Made by a program: the position numbers and the translations under genes. DNA of 64,000 nucleotides from Candidatus Sericytochromatia bacterium (GTDB lineage: Bacteria > Cyanobacteriota > Sericytochromatia > UBA7694): contig JADMKE010000002.1 of assembly GCA_018780035.1 (NCBI GenBank), forward strand, positions 1 through 64,000. Reading direction: 5' to 3'. How positions within the stretch are numbered: the first letter of the stretch is position 1; each line of letters begins with the position of its first letter. Positions 1 to 8,522 of the stretch are shown here, in pieces. The notes under the pieces are model-generated. The model did no database searches. It saw only the letters and a list, made by a program, of their open reading frames with translations, and was not told the origin of the DNA.

Positions 1-2
1 AA

Positions 3-554
3 GTAGAGCGCAGACATGCTGTTTTGCGCTCTGAGCTTCAGTCTAAAGGCACTCGTTCTGCCAAGCGCAAATTGAAGCGCACTTCTGGCAGGCAGAGACG
101 TTGCTGCGCAATCCGCACTTCGTGCTACAGACGCGATTGTGACCATGTTCTGAGCAAAAGACTTGTTCAAACGATGGAATCTGGGCAAACGCTGGTGTTT
201 GAAAATCTGACAGATATTCGTGGCAAAGTCAAACTGAAAAAAGCACAGCGCAAGCGGCTTCACAAATGGAGCTTTGCTCAATTGCAGGCATTTGTTGAAT
301 ACAAGGCGCAGGCTCTGGGAGTCAGTGTTGTTTTTGTTGACCCCCGTTACACCTCGCAAAAGTGTTCTCAGTGCAAGCATGTGTCTCGCTCCAATCGACC
401 TGAACAGTCTATTTTTAAATGTCGTGTGTGTAAATTCACCTGCCACGCTGACCACAACGCCGCGATTAATATTCGCGCCAATTACTTGCAATTTAAAGGG
501 CTGTCTGTCAACCAGCCTATTGTAGCGACTCAAGGGGACATCTCCTTCGGTTAG
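3..554 (+). CDS. tnpB: TnpB-family RNA-guided nuclease (IS200/IS605 OrfB), 5' truncated by window edge
   Basis: The frame is open to the left edge, so the N-terminus lies outside the window. Visible landmarks of the TnpB C-terminal half are a RuvC-II glutamate in VFENL (codons near 198), the zinc-ribbon pairs CSQC and CRVC (near 363-432), and the RuvC-III aspartate in HADHNAAINI (near 448-475). TnpB proteins are RuvC nucleases guided by an RNA made from the 3' end of their own gene and the element's right end. The same layout is seen here: a GC-rich hairpin starts 10 nt after the stop. No tnpA is visible, but it could lie upstream. The residues needed for RuvC-II/III and zinc binding are present, so the visible part looks intact rather than decayed. 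Confidence 0.93.
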   Translation, partial: VERRHAVLRSELQSKGTRSAKRKLKRTSGRQRRCCAIRTSCYRRDCDHVLSKRLVQTMESGQTLVFENLTDIRGKVKLKKAQRKRLHKWSFAQLQAFVEYKAQALGVSVVFVDPRYTSQKCSQCKHVSRSNRPEQSIFKCRVCKFTCHADHNAAINIRANYLQFKGLSVNQPIVATQGDISFG

Positions 555-590
555 TTACAAGCTCCGGCCTTCTAGGCCGGGGTCGTTGAC
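555..590 (+). mobile_element. Right end of the IS200/IS605-group element (3' end of the tnpB guide RNA)
   Basis: A perfect 7-bp stem with a 3-nt loop (CCGGCCT 564-570, AGGCCGG 574-580) follows the tnpB stop and is followed by GGTCGTTGAC (581-590). IS200/IS605 right ends carry such a subterminal hairpin, which is also the end of the guide-RNA scaffold. The exact cleavage point is inferred to be near 590. Sequence after it would act as the guide in the native locus. Confidence 0.6.
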
Positions 591-1031
591 TTTCGGATCC
601 CCCCCTTGGATCAGTGGAACAATCCCCATGCGCCGAAACCAATTGTCGTCATTCCACTCGGCGACCCCACCACCGGCATTGTAATTGATACTCAGCTCTT
701 CGCCGGGGGTAATTTCGCGCACGGCGTAAAAACGCATTGTCAAATTGTCTGGATCGGGGCTGTAACGCAGATTGGCAGGGTTGTCGTGGTTAAACAGGCT
801 GCCATAACCCAGAGCCAGGGCTTGGGCCTTGCCCGAACCTGTGAGTTCCCCCCAATTAAAAACCATTTTTTTTAATTCGGGGGGCAATTCTTTAAAGGGG
901 CCTTCGAGCAGGATCACAGGGCTTTCTTCGACCAATTCGCCTTTATAAAAGCCCTGCACAGCAAAGACACCTCGACCTTTGGGGGTGCCTGTGTCATCAA
1001 TCCGCAGAGCAGAAGGGTAAACGGGTTTCAT
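555..1031 (-). CDS. SET-domain protein (putative protein-lysine methyltransferase)
   Basis: 158 aa. Small stand-alone SET domain: RGVFA near residue 20 (SAM-binding start), SLFNHDNPANLRY near 77-90 (the NH..P.N pseudoknot motif) and REITPGEELSINY near 105-117 (GEEL...Y, catalytic Tyr). Such bacterial SET proteins methylate lysines, and the substrate cannot be told from sequence. The ATG at 1031 has a GAAGGG ribosome-binding site. It lies 17 nt downstream of preA on the same strand and may be the last gene of that operon. The last 14 or so codons are read from the right end of the neighbouring IS element, so the native C-terminus was probably replaced. The core SET motifs lie upstream of the replaced part. 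Confidence 0.85.
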   Translation of the reverse strand: MKPVYPSALRIDDTGTPKGRGVFAVQGFYKGELVEESPVILLEGPFKELPPELKKMVFNWGELTGSGKAQALALGYGSLFNHDNPANLRYSPDPDNLTMRFYAVREITPGEELSINYNAGGGVAEWNDDNWFRRMGIVPLIQGGDPKVNDPGLEGRSL

Positions 1032-1048
1032 GGTCTACCCTTCTGGCT

Positions 1049-2302
1049 CTAAGCCTGAGCGGCCAATTGCTCCTGGTATTGTTTCCAGTTCATAAAACCT
1101 TTGCCCTGATCGATCTCTTTCATTGAAATACAACCGGGCACAGGGCAGACCAAGGAGCAGAGATTGCAACCAACACAGTGTTCCTGATCGACATAAGGCA
1201 CGCGGGTGTCGTGCTCATGCAGGTGAATACATTGGTGCGCGCCATCCCAGCAGGCAATATAACAGAGTTGGCACTCGATACATTTGCTGGCATCGATATC
1301 TGCAACCACCTTAAAATTGAGGTCAAGTTCGCCCCATTCGGTAAAATTGCGTGAGGCCAAGCCGACCATTTCATCAATGGTTTTAAAGCCCTTTTCGTCC
1401 ATATAATTGCTCAGGCCCTCGATCATGTCTTCGACAATCCGAAAGCCATAGTGCATCACTGCTGTACATACCTGTACATTGGTGGCTCCCATCAGGATAA
1501 ATTCAGCCGCATCACGCCAATTGGAAACGCCCCCGATGCCCGAAATGGGAATATTAAATTGGGGGTGGCGGGCCAGATCACCCACCATGCGCAGGGCAAT
1601 GGGTTTAACTGCGGGGCCGCAATAGCCACCGTTGGATGATTTCCCGCCGACATAAGGCAGGGGGACCATGCGGTCGAGATCGACCCCAATCACACTTTTG
1701 ATGGTGTTGATCAGCGAGACTGCATGGGCTTTGCCGCGCATCGCCGCCAAACCGGGAGGCACAATTTCAGAGACATTGGGGGTCAGTTTGACAATCACGG
1801 GCACGCTGGAGTATTCCACGGCCCAGCTGGTGATTTCTTCCAATACTTTTGGCTCTTGGCCCACCGCCGAGCCCATGCCGCGCTCACACATGCCGTGGGG
1901 ACAGCCAAAATTCAGTTCTAAGCCATCACAACCTGCATCTACCGAGCGCTTGATGATCTCTTTCCACTCAGCCTTGGTTTCGACCATCAGTGAAGAGATC
2001 ACGGCATGGTTGGGAAAGCGCTTTTTAACTTCGGCCATTTCCTTAAAATTGACCTCAAGTGGTCGGTCGGTGATCAATTCAATATTGTTAAAACCTGCCA
2101 TTTTGGTGCCGTTATAGTCCATGCCCCCGTAGCGCGAGGAGACGTTTACGATTGGGTCACCGAGGGTTTTCCAGACCGCGCCACCCCAGCCGGCTTCAAA
2201 GGCCCGCATGATTTGGTCCCCAGAATTGGTGGGCGGGGCCGAAGCCAGCCAGAAAGGATTGGGGGATTTGATCCCCGCCAAATTGCTTGTAAGATCTGCC
2301 AT
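1049..2302 (-). CDS. preA: NAD-dependent dihydropyrimidine dehydrogenase subunit PreA
   Basis: 417 aa, close to the usual 411. FMN-binding TIM-barrel of the dihydroorotate/dihydropyrimidine dehydrogenase family (NPFWLASAPPTNSG near residue 13, LNFGCPHGMCERG with the catalytic-loop Cys, then GIGGVSNW in the phosphate-binding region). The C-terminal part has two [4Fe-4S] motifs, CIECQLCYIAC and CVGCNLCSLVC. With PreT it reduces uracil and thymine to their 5,6-dihydro forms, or runs the reverse reaction. The ATG at 2302 is chosen over an in-frame extension because it has a GGAAGG site and starts 1 nt after the preT stop; the extension would lie inside preT. Confidence 0.95.
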   Translation of the reverse strand: MADLTSNLAGIKSPNPFWLASAPPTNSGDQIMRAFEAGWGGAVWKTLGDPIVNVSSRYGGMDYNGTKMAGFNNIELITDRPLEVNFKEMAEVKKRFPNHAVISSLMVETKAEWKEIIKRSVDAGCDGLELNFGCPHGMCERGMGSAVGQEPKVLEEITSWAVEYSSVPVIVKLTPNVSEIVPPGLAAMRGKAHAVSLINTIKSVIGVDLDRMVPLPYVGGKSSNGGYCGPAVKPIALRMVGDLARHPQFNIPISGIGGVSNWRDAAEFILMGATNVQVCTAVMHYGFRIVEDMIEGLSNYMDEKGFKTIDEMVGLASRNFTEWGELDLNFKVVADIDASKCIECQLCYIACWDGAHQCIHLHEHDTRVPYVDQEHCVGCNLCSLVCPVPGCISMKEIDQGKGFMNWKQYQEQLAAQA

Positions 2303-2303
2303 T

Positions 2304-3647
2304 TTAATTACCTTCCTTGAGATAGGCGTCGATACCAAATGCTGCGTGTTTGCCTTCTGCTGCGGCATTGACAACTTCTTTGCCGCCATTGACGCAGTCG
2401 CCACCTGCAAAATATTTGGGATTGCTGGTTTGACCAACTGCATTGACCACGACCCGGCCCCGGTTCAGTTCGAGTTGTGAGATTTTGCCAAAGAGTTCGG
2501 TCAATTTGCCTTGCCCTGTGGCCAACGCCACCAGATTTGCGGGCAATTCAAATTCGGAGCCTGCAACAGGTTCCGGACTGCGGCGACCCGAAGCGTCGGG
2601 CTCACCCAGGGCCATTTTTACGCAGCGCACAGCGGATACGTGGGCCTCACCCACATATTCAACGGGCAGGGCCAAAAATTGAAATTGAACCCCTTCTTGT
2701 CTGGCCGCCGCCATTTCGTGGGCATAGCCACTCATTTGTGCTTCGCCACGGCGGTAGACCATGGTTACATTGGGGACACCCAATTTGCGCAATTCACGCA
2801 CCACGTCGAGGGCTGTATTGCCTCCGCCAACGACCACTGCGTTGGGGTATTTTTCAGCCGGAAATTGGGTCAATTTGAGGGCTTCAATCACTTCGAGGGC
2901 CCCAAAGACGCCCTCTTTGTCTTCACCGGGAACGTCTAAAAAGCTATCCGGGCCCAGACCTGCACCAATAAAAATCGCGTCGTATTGGGCTTCGAGATCA
3001 GCAAAGCTGACATCGCTCCCCACAGCAACACCTGTGCGGATTTCAACCCCGATTTCTTGAATATACGCCACTTCGCGCAGGCTGGTATCGGCCCGCAGTT
3101 TATACGGTGCAACACCTGTGGTATTGAGCCCGCCGGGCAGGGTGTGGCGTTCAAAGATCACCGGATTGTGGCCCATGATCGCCAATTGGGCTGCACAGGC
3201 CAAGCTGGCTGGGCCAGCACCGATCAGAGCCACTTTTTTACCAGTATCGGGGCCTTTTTTATAAAACTGGATCCCTTTTTCGTAGGCATATTCGGTGGCA
3301 TAACGTTGCAAACGGCCAATTTCAATCGGCTTGATTTGCATGTGGTTATACACACAGGAGCCTACGCAAAGCACTTCTACGGGACAGACTGAGGCACAGC
3401 TCAGGCCCAAGATATTTGAATCGAGAATGGTGCGGGCAGAACCTTTGAGATTGCCCGATGCAATGCGGTGAATAAATTCGGGGATATTGATTTCGGTCGG
3501 ACAAACTTGGATACAGGGGGCATCATGACAATAGAGACAGCGATTGGCCTCTGCCACAGCCTGCAGATCCGTAAACCGCGGCTTATAATCCGTAATTGCC
3601 GTTTCACTGCGTTCCGTGGCTAAATTTTCAAGGTAATTCTGGGTCAT
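2304..3647 (-). CDS. preT: NAD-dependent dihydropyrimidine dehydrogenase subunit PreT
   Basis: 447 aa. GltD-like electron-transfer subunit. The N-terminal Fe-S region (RCLYCHDAPCIQVCP near 38-52, then CASVCPVEVLCVGSCVYN) is followed by an FAD-binding fold (ALIGAGPASLACA) and an NAD(P)H-binding motif (VVGGGNTALDVVREL). A late GGDCVNGGKEVVNAA segment closes the FAD site. It passes electrons from NADH through FAD and Fe-S to PreA. The ATG at 3647 has GAAGGG 7 nt upstream; a TTG five codons earlier is less likely. The gene is the first of a preT-preA-(SET) operon, and an inverted repeat lies 35 nt upstream of its start. Confidence 0.94.
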   Translation of the reverse strand: MTQNYLENLATERSETAITDYKPRFTDLQAVAEANRCLYCHDAPCIQVCPTEINIPEFIHRIASGNLKGSARTILDSNILGLSCASVCPVEVLCVGSCVYNHMQIKPIEIGRLQRYATEYAYEKGIQFYKKGPDTGKKVALIGAGPASLACAAQLAIMGHNPVIFERHTLPGGLNTTGVAPYKLRADTSLREVAYIQEIGVEIRTGVAVGSDVSFADLEAQYDAIFIGAGLGPDSFLDVPGEDKEGVFGALEVIEALKLTQFPAEKYPNAVVVGGGNTALDVVRELRKLGVPNVTMVYRRGEAQMSGYAHEMAAARQEGVQFQFLALPVEYVGEAHVSAVRCVKMALGEPDASGRRSPEPVAGSEFELPANLVALATGQGKLTELFGKISQLELNRGRVVVNAVGQTSNPKYFAGGDCVNGGKEVVNAAAEGKHAAFGIDAYLKEGN

Positions 3648-3681
3648 CGGTTTTCCCTTCAACTCAGTTGCTTCTTTTCTG

Positions 3682-3778
3682 TTTTGATTTAATTCAAAGC
3701 CAATAGCCCGGAAAAGTCTCGCTTTAGTCTTGGCTTAAACGCGGGCTTAAACGTGGGTTTTCCAGAATTAAATCAAAA
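3682..3778. promoter_or_regulatory. 14-bp perfect inverted repeat with nested direct repeats upstream of preT
   Basis: TTTTGATTTAATTC at 3682-3695 is the exact reverse complement of GAATTAAATCAAAA at 3765-3778. Between them GGAAAA (3710-3715) can pair with TTTTCC (3758-3763), and GGCTTAAACG occurs twice (3732-3741 and 3744-3753). The position fits an operator or paired regulator sites for the preT operon. Function is inferred only. The rest of the 3648-4012 gap holds the terminator at 3931-3970 and nothing else I recognise. Confidence 0.5.
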
Positions 3779-3930
3779 TGGAGGATTGGATAAGAAAATT
3801 TTATTATAACAGGGCCATGGCAGGGCACTCAAGCCCCCGATTTTAAACAAATCACACAAAAAAGCAAAAATGCCGCAATATCTCCGCAAGGGATAGCTTC
3901 AAACGGCGAGGCAGTATTTTTTCAAGCCAG

Positions 3931-3970
3931 AAAAAACCGGATACTGAGGGCTTGGGTATTCAGCATCCGG
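3931..3970 (-). terminator. Rho-independent terminator of the 4013-4321 lipoprotein gene
   Basis: An 11-bp stem with one mismatch (CCGGATACTGA 3937-3947 against TCAGCATCCGG 3960-3970). Read on the minus strand it is followed by six T residues (complement of 3931-3936). It lies 43 nt after the lipoprotein stop. Confidence 0.8.
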
Positions 3971-4012
3971 CACGGTTGGTCAGAGGAGAATCGCTAGAAA
4001 TGAAGCAAATGA

Positions 4013-4321
4013 TTATTTCGCACAGCTTGGATAGCGCTCGACAAAATCTTTGGCACTGATACTTAAGCTGACTTTGAGTGATTCCCAACCCGCTTCGGGG
4101 ATTGTGTTGACGTTATCAATCCCCGTTTGAATCGTGGCTTGATGGGTACTCGATGATTCTGCCGTTTTGGCGCAGGCCAGAAAACCCAAGTAGGCCTGTT
4201 TACTGGCCATGACTTTGGCCGTATTATCGCTACTGGAGCTGCCAGAGGGCTGAGATGGACTGTTGGCTGCGGGGCCGCAGGCAGTAAGTCCAAGCAGGCA
4301 TAACATCAATAAATATTTCAT
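4013..4321 (-). CDS. Small lipoprotein of unknown function
   Basis: 102 aa. A short signal sequence ends in a lipobox (LTAC, Cys near residue 15), followed by a Ser/Pro/Asn-rich linker typical of lipoproteins anchored to a membrane and exposed outside the cytoplasm. The rest (about 65 residues) holds two cysteines, ACAKT and YPSCAK at the very C-terminus, that could form a disulfide. I recognise no family. The ATG has a clean AGGAG site. The gene stands alone, with its own terminator at 3931-3970 and a divergent secreted-protein gene at 4474. Confidence 0.75.
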   Translation of the reverse strand: MKYLLMLCLLGLTACGPAANSPSQPSGSSSSDNTAKVMASKQAYLGFLACAKTAESSSTHQATIQTGIDNVNTIPEAGWESLKVSLSISAKDFVERYPSCAK

Positions 4322-4473
4322 AATAGGGTCTCCTGGGGTTCTTCTTTTTTGGGTTGTGCAAAAGTATGCTTAAGTTGACTACGCCATGAAAATGGATTTT
4401 TTCATGGCTGGGGTATTTTAGCAGTAAAAAATGATGAGAAAAACAATTTTCTTGGCAAACAGGGAGTCTTTAT

Positions 4474-4989
4474 ATGTCAAAAATTCTATTTGCTCTGGTC
4501 CTGAGTTCACTTATTTATAGTCCACTGGCTACGTTTCCCTCTCAGGCTGAAGAAGAGGTCACTCCGGGTCTGGAATGCACCTACACAGGCACTTGGAGCA
4601 TGAAAGGCGCCAAAGGCAATTTCAGTTGGCATGGTTTTTGGTTTCAGGGGGATGGGGGCTGGATCTTTCGTGGCAATGGCAAAGGGGATCATGGCAAATC
4701 CCAGCTTAAAGGGGCCTGTGGCAACGGTGAATGTGAATTTGGCCAAGACTATGTTTCGGGCAAATACAAAGGCAAAGGCTATTCTTATCAGAGCAAATAC
4801 GCTGGGGATTTGGGGGATGTCGGCCCGCTCAAACTGGCTCTGAGTGGGCCTTGGAGCAATGGCAACAGTTACACGGCTGACGACAAATGGGCATTTAAAG
4901 GAATAGGGCAGTGGAAAGCCACCCCCAGCTGCAAAGCGGTGGCCAATATCGGCGATTTAACCAAGGTACTGGGTTGGGCCGTTTGGTAA
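4474..4989 (+). CDS. Secreted protein of unknown function, Gly/Lys/Trp-rich
   Basis: 171 aa. N-terminal signal peptide with likely cleavage after the SQA near residue 25. The mature part has many Gly, Trp and aromatic residues in repeating patterns (GTWSMKGAKGNFSW, GDGGWIFRGNGKGDHG, GKYKGKGYSYQSKYAG), suggesting a beta-rich fold, and four cysteines (CTYT, ACGNGEC, SCKA) likely paired by disulfides. No family recognised. GGGAG ribosome-binding site at a good distance. A hairpin (GCCATGAAAA 4382-4391 with TTTTCATGGC 4398-4407) lies in the divergent gap upstream. The 3' end overlaps the convergent glycosyltransferase gene by 33 bp. Confidence 0.75.
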   Translation: MSKILFALVLSSLIYSPLATFPSQAEEEVTPGLECTYTGTWSMKGAKGNFSWHGFWFQGDGGWIFRGNGKGDHGKSQLKGACGNGECEFGQDYVSGKYKGKGYSYQSKYAGDLGDVGPLKLALSGPWSNGNSYTADDKWAFKGIGQWKATPSCKAVANIGDLTKVLGWAVW

Positions 4990-6690
4990 GCCTGGTTCAC
5001 TGAATTTTAAGCTGGGCGCTAAGACCGTGTCATACCATTCCCGCGCCGATTGCAGGCAGTGTTGGTTCCAGCGCTGACGAAAATCGACAGGGGCCTTGAT
5101 GGCTTTTAATTTGGGTTCGCAGCTCTGAAGACGTTCAAACCAGGGAGTGGCGGGCACCACCGTTTGAATGCCAACATCCAGCCATTCAGTCTCAGCTTCT
5201 GCCGTCCAGAGGATTTTTCCGGAGAGCAAAACCTGCAGAGCCAGACCTTTGGCGCTGCCTGGGGCCAGATAGATCTGCTCGAAAAAGGCAAAGGTTACAG
5301 GACAATGTTCGGGGGGGATGTCTGGCAACAAGACCATTTCAGGCATGTTTTCGGGATCGAGACCTTTACTATCTAACCAGTCCAATAGCCACTCTTCGGG
5401 TTCTTTCTCAGGCAGCCAGAGGGCAAATAACAGCTCACTCTGGGGGCTACGCAAACAGAATTCCAGGCTATTTTCCCAACGCGGGTCTTGTGGATTGCCC
5501 AGCAAAAGTAGGCGTTGGGGATGTTCCCATAAACAATTGGCAATTTCTGGGGCTAAATCGGCTTGAAAAGGCCCTGGTAGAGGCAATTTTAAGCTGTGGG
5601 GGTGTCCGTTTACTTCAACCCTGGCCTCGGTAGGAAAGGGGGGGGAGGCCGGAACCCATTTTAGTCTATGTGTCTCTTTGCTGTGGCGGTCTCCTCCCCA
5701 AAATCCAGATTGAGAATGGAATTCAAGGGCTTTTTCGGAAAAAGGCAAGTGCGTTAAAAACAATTCAAAGCGCTCTTTGGCCGTTATTTGCCAGTGCTTT
5801 GCTTGATCCCATCGCTTGAGAAATTCTGCCAGAAGTTCGGTGCATGGAGAAAGTTGATCTCCCGTAAATTGTGGCATGGTACCCGCCCGAAAGGCCTTTT
5901 GCAGGGCCAGTTCGCTGGGATTGGCGAGCACTTTTTGGGCCCAATAGCGTTGCAGGGTTGAAAAAAGGGCTGGATGGCGTTCAATGATGCGGGCTTTGTA
6001 GAGACCGTCTTGGTTTAAGTGGCTGCCGTAGACGCCCGTGAGGCTACTGCGATAATAAAAAATGGCTTCTGACACTGGCTGGGGGAAATAGCCCAACTCT
6101 ATGCAACTGAGCCAAAAATCCCAATCCTCATAGCCGGTAGGATAATACCCCCCGGTCTTTTCCCAGGCGGCTTTGCGAAAAACAGTGGCGGTGGGAATCA
6201 AAACCCATTCGAGGATTTTTTGCAGCTCAAAGCTGTGTTGCACGGGTTCAAAGAGCGGATCATTGAGGCTCGATACAAGCGGGTAGGCCAAGCCGATCCA
6301 CGGTTTGGCTTGAATCAAAGCCTGGGTTGAAGCCAAAAACAAATCATTGATTTGATCATCAGCATCCAGACAAAGTATCCATTCTGCTCGGGCTTGGGCG
6401 ATGCCTGTATTGCGGGCGTGGGCTGGGTGCCCAGACGGAGATTGCGAAATCAGGGTCAGAGGTAAGTCAGAATGGGTCTCTAACAGAGATCTGGCCACAG
6501 ATTCAGACTGATCTGTGCTGCCATCGTTAACGATCACCAATTCCCAATGGGCATCCCGCTGAGCCACAACGCTTCGCACCGCTTCGGGCAAAGCGACGGC
6601 GTGGTTATAACAGGGTATGACAACTGTAAAGTCGGGGGGGGCAGTTTTCTGTTCCCAACTGGGGGTTGTGTAAATATTGGAATCTGACAT
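4957..6690 (-). CDS. Family 2 glycosyltransferase with long C-terminal extension
   Basis: 577 aa from the ATG at 6690. GT-A fold at the N-terminus: FTVVIPCYNHAVALPEAV near residue 20, VIVNDGSTDQS near 55, and the metal-binding LDADDQ near 110. A GYEDWDFWL segment near 190 matches the acceptor-site E-D region of GT2 enzymes. It would transfer a sugar from a nucleotide donor to a glycan or lipid in the cytoplasm. Residues beyond about 270 show no clear domain; they are Leu/Trp/Pro-rich with no membrane segment. A longer in-frame start at 6789 would add a hydrophobic stretch, but 6690 begins right at the domain. Neither start has a strong ribosome-binding site. No polysaccharide operon surrounds it. 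Confidence 0.88.
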   Translation of the reverse strand: MSDSNIYTTPSWEQKTAPPDFTVVIPCYNHAVALPEAVRSVVAQRDAHWELVIVNDGSTDQSESVARSLLETHSDLPLTLISQSPSGHPAHARNTGIAQARAEWILCLDADDQINDLFLASTQALIQAKPWIGLAYPLVSSLNDPLFEPVQHSFELQKILEWVLIPTATVFRKAAWEKTGGYYPTGYEDWDFWLSCIELGYFPQPVSEAIFYYRSSLTGVYGSHLNQDGLYKARIIERHPALFSTLQRYWAQKVLANPSELALQKAFRAGTMPQFTGDQLSPCTELLAEFLKRWDQAKHWQITAKERFELFLTHLPFSEKALEFHSQSGFWGGDRHSKETHRLKWVPASPPFPTEARVEVNGHPHSLKLPLPGPFQADLAPEIANCLWEHPQRLLLLGNPQDPRWENSLEFCLRSPQSELLFALWLPEKEPEEWLLDWLDSKGLDPENMPEMVLLPDIPPEHCPVTFAFFEQIYLAPGSAKGLALQVLLSGKILWTAEAETEWLDVGIQTVVPATPWFERLQSCEPKLKAIKAPVDFRQRWNQHCLQSAREWYDTVLAPSLKFSEPGLPNGPTQYLG

Positions 6691-6762
6691 AGTCAAAAAT
6701 ACGATTGAAAGTTGAGAAATGACAACAGAGACGGATAGAGATAGGATGCAAAAGGAGATGGG

Positions 6763-6814
6763 TTTTTCACACACAAGACTCCCGCCCAATTGGGACGGGA
6801 GCTCGTGTGAGAAA
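6763..6814. repeat. Long imperfect hairpin between the glycosyltransferase and repeat-protein genes
   Basis: Outer arms TTTCACAC (6765-6772) and GTGTGAGAAA (6805-6814) enclose an inner stem CTCCCG (6779-6784) and CGGGAG (6796-6801). It lies just past the stop of the 6832-8355 gene, where a terminator or RNA-processing hairpin is expected. The T-tract on the minus strand is poor. Confidence 0.45.
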
Positions 6815-6831
6815 GGAAAGGGGCAAGCCTT

Positions 6832-8355
6832 TTATTTGGCAGGCTTTTCAGCGGCTTGGGCCGCTTCTTTTTCGCCTTTGTTATTGTAATAGGCATAAGC
6901 ACCGGCACCACCCGCTACAGCCAAGGCACCCAACGTCAGAGCGGGATTCTTGACTGCAAATTCAAATACGGGTCTGGCCATCTTGTCGCCAATGAATTCC
7001 AGGGTTTTGGAGCCAAAGGTATCCAAAACAGGAATATTCAGAGCATCACCCAAAACGGCTGCACTGCCTGCGGCTGTCATAAAGCCCAGTCCGGCTTGAC
7101 CAGCGGCATTAAGTATATTGCCTTCTTTGGCTTCTGCGACAGCGCCTGCGCCGAGTTTATAACTGGCCACGGCCAGACCGGCACCCAGTACGGGTTTCCA
7201 GCCTTTGGTAAATGCTTTGTCGAGCACGGAGACGCCGAGTTTATCTGCGACGAGTTCGACCCCGCCCAAACCAGCCAAAGCGGCTCCTGCACCTGTGGCG
7301 GCATTCAGGTAAGTCAGGCCATCTTTTTGCATGCTGCTGGCGGTGTATTTACCCAGTGCCACGGCTGTACCCAGGACGGCTGTTGCCCCAATAAAATGGG
7401 CAGTTTCAGGCAGAGCCTGAGTCAGTTTTTCAGAGCCCGTGGCCATACCCACCAAGGTTGTACCACCTGCAGCAGCAGTTACCCCGGCAGTCATTTCCAA
7501 CATGCCGATTGCATCGTTAACGACACCTTTGCCTGTGGTCAGACGGCGGGCGCCATCGACAACTGCTCCAGTGCCTGTCAGAGCTACGGCTCCACCAGCG
7601 ACACCCATGCCACCTTTGGACGTAAACAGGGCTTTGGCAGGGCCAGTCAGGGCTTCTTTGAGCACGGGTACGTTAAACTGACGGCCAATCAATTCACCGC
7701 CGCCGAGCAATGCCACTGCGCCCCCAGCGGCATAAGCGGCACCTTTGCCGGTATTGCCATCTGCAATTTCTTCAACACCTTTTTTGATCGCAGCAGCACC
7801 GCCTGCGGCAGCACCCGTTCCGATCAGGGCTTGGGCATTGTCACCCATAAAATCAAGGGTTTTGCTCAGGGCTTTGTTGGCTACAGGGATATTAAATTGG
7901 CGTCCCACCAATTCTACGCCACCGAGACCTGCTACAGCAGCTCCACCGGTTTCGGCCAGGGCTTTGACTGTGCTGCCCTCTTTAAAACTCTGTACTGCAT
8001 CTTCTGCGAGTACGGCTGAAGCACCCAGGCTGATACTGCCAGCCAAGAGTCTGCCATTTTTATTAAAGACAAAGTCCAGGGCTTTTTCAACGGCTGGAAC
8101 ATTGTCGGCAATCTTGGCAATGCCTGCAACTGCCGCGGTTCCACCGACGAGAGTACCTGCACCCGTGGCAATATAGTGGTCGCCCACAAGTGTGCCTTTT
8201 TGGGTTTTTTCTTTTACCCAATCCACCCCTTTATCAAGAGTGGTCTGTTTTTGAGGGGATTCTGTTTTGGGGGCGGGCTGTGTTTTCCCGACCAAACCGG
8301 CTTGGTTATTCCCTACTTGCATTTGCGGCAAATTTCCTTTCTCATTGTGTGGCAT
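6832..8355 (-). CDS. Gly/Ala-rich protein with six degenerate repeats of about 70 residues
   Basis: 507 aa. After a polar, Gln/Lys-rich N-terminus (1-50) the protein is built of repeats that begin GG-x-E-L-[VI]-G-R-Q-F-N-[IV]-P-V-x3-AL. The clearest copies start near residues 145, 218, 297, 364 and 430, with a more diverged first unit near 70; spacings run 66-79 residues. Each unit holds one or two Gly/Ala-rich hydrophobic helices with glycine-zipper-like spacing, then a charged linker (KEG, ADGNTGKG, TTGKG). The C-terminus is a Lys/Glu/Ala tail. There is no signal peptide. The helices suggest membrane insertion or self-assembly. I do not recognise the family. The start is uncertain: an in-frame ATG 11 codons later has an AAGGAAA site. 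Confidence 0.8.
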   Translation of the reverse strand: MPHNEKGNLPQMQVGNNQAGLVGKTQPAPKTESPQKQTTLDKGVDWVKEKTQKGTLVGDHYIATGAGTLVGGTAAVAGIAKIADNVPAVEKALDFVFNKNGRLLAGSISLGASAVLAEDAVQSFKEGSTVKALAETGGAAVAGLGGVELVGRQFNIPVANKALSKTLDFMGDNAQALIGTGAAAGGAAAIKKGVEEIADGNTGKGAAYAAGGAVALLGGGELIGRQFNVPVLKEALTGPAKALFTSKGGMGVAGGAVALTGTGAVVDGARRLTTGKGVVNDAIGMLEMTAGVTAAAGGTTLVGMATGSEKLTQALPETAHFIGATAVLGTAVALGKYTASSMQKDGLTYLNAATGAGAALAGLGGVELVADKLGVSVLDKAFTKGWKPVLGAGLAVASYKLGAGAVAEAKEGNILNAAGQAGLGFMTAAGSAAVLGDALNIPVLDTFGSKTLEFIGDKMARPVFEFAVKNPALTLGALAVAGGAGAYAYYNNKGEKEAAQAAEKPAK

Positions 8356-8522
8356 CCCTATTTAAATGTGCGATTAACACACAGAGGACACCTAATCTGA
8401 ATATCGCCTGTAATTGTTAAATCTTTCTTAAAGAAATATTAATTTACTTAAAGTGTTGTTAAATTTTGCCCGACTCAGATTACTTTTATCATCTCACAAG
8501 CACAAAAGGCTTTCAAGCAGCT

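Noticed and set aside
1668..2117. 149-aa plus-strand frame
   Set aside because: Antisense shadow within preA, which is strongly supported by its cofactor motifs.
6856..8019. 387-aa open frame on the plus strand, Cys- and Gly-rich
   Set aside because: It is antisense to the Gly/Ala-rich repeat protein; GC-rich Ala/Gly codons create long open frames on the opposite strand. The composition is implausible and there is no ribosome-binding site.
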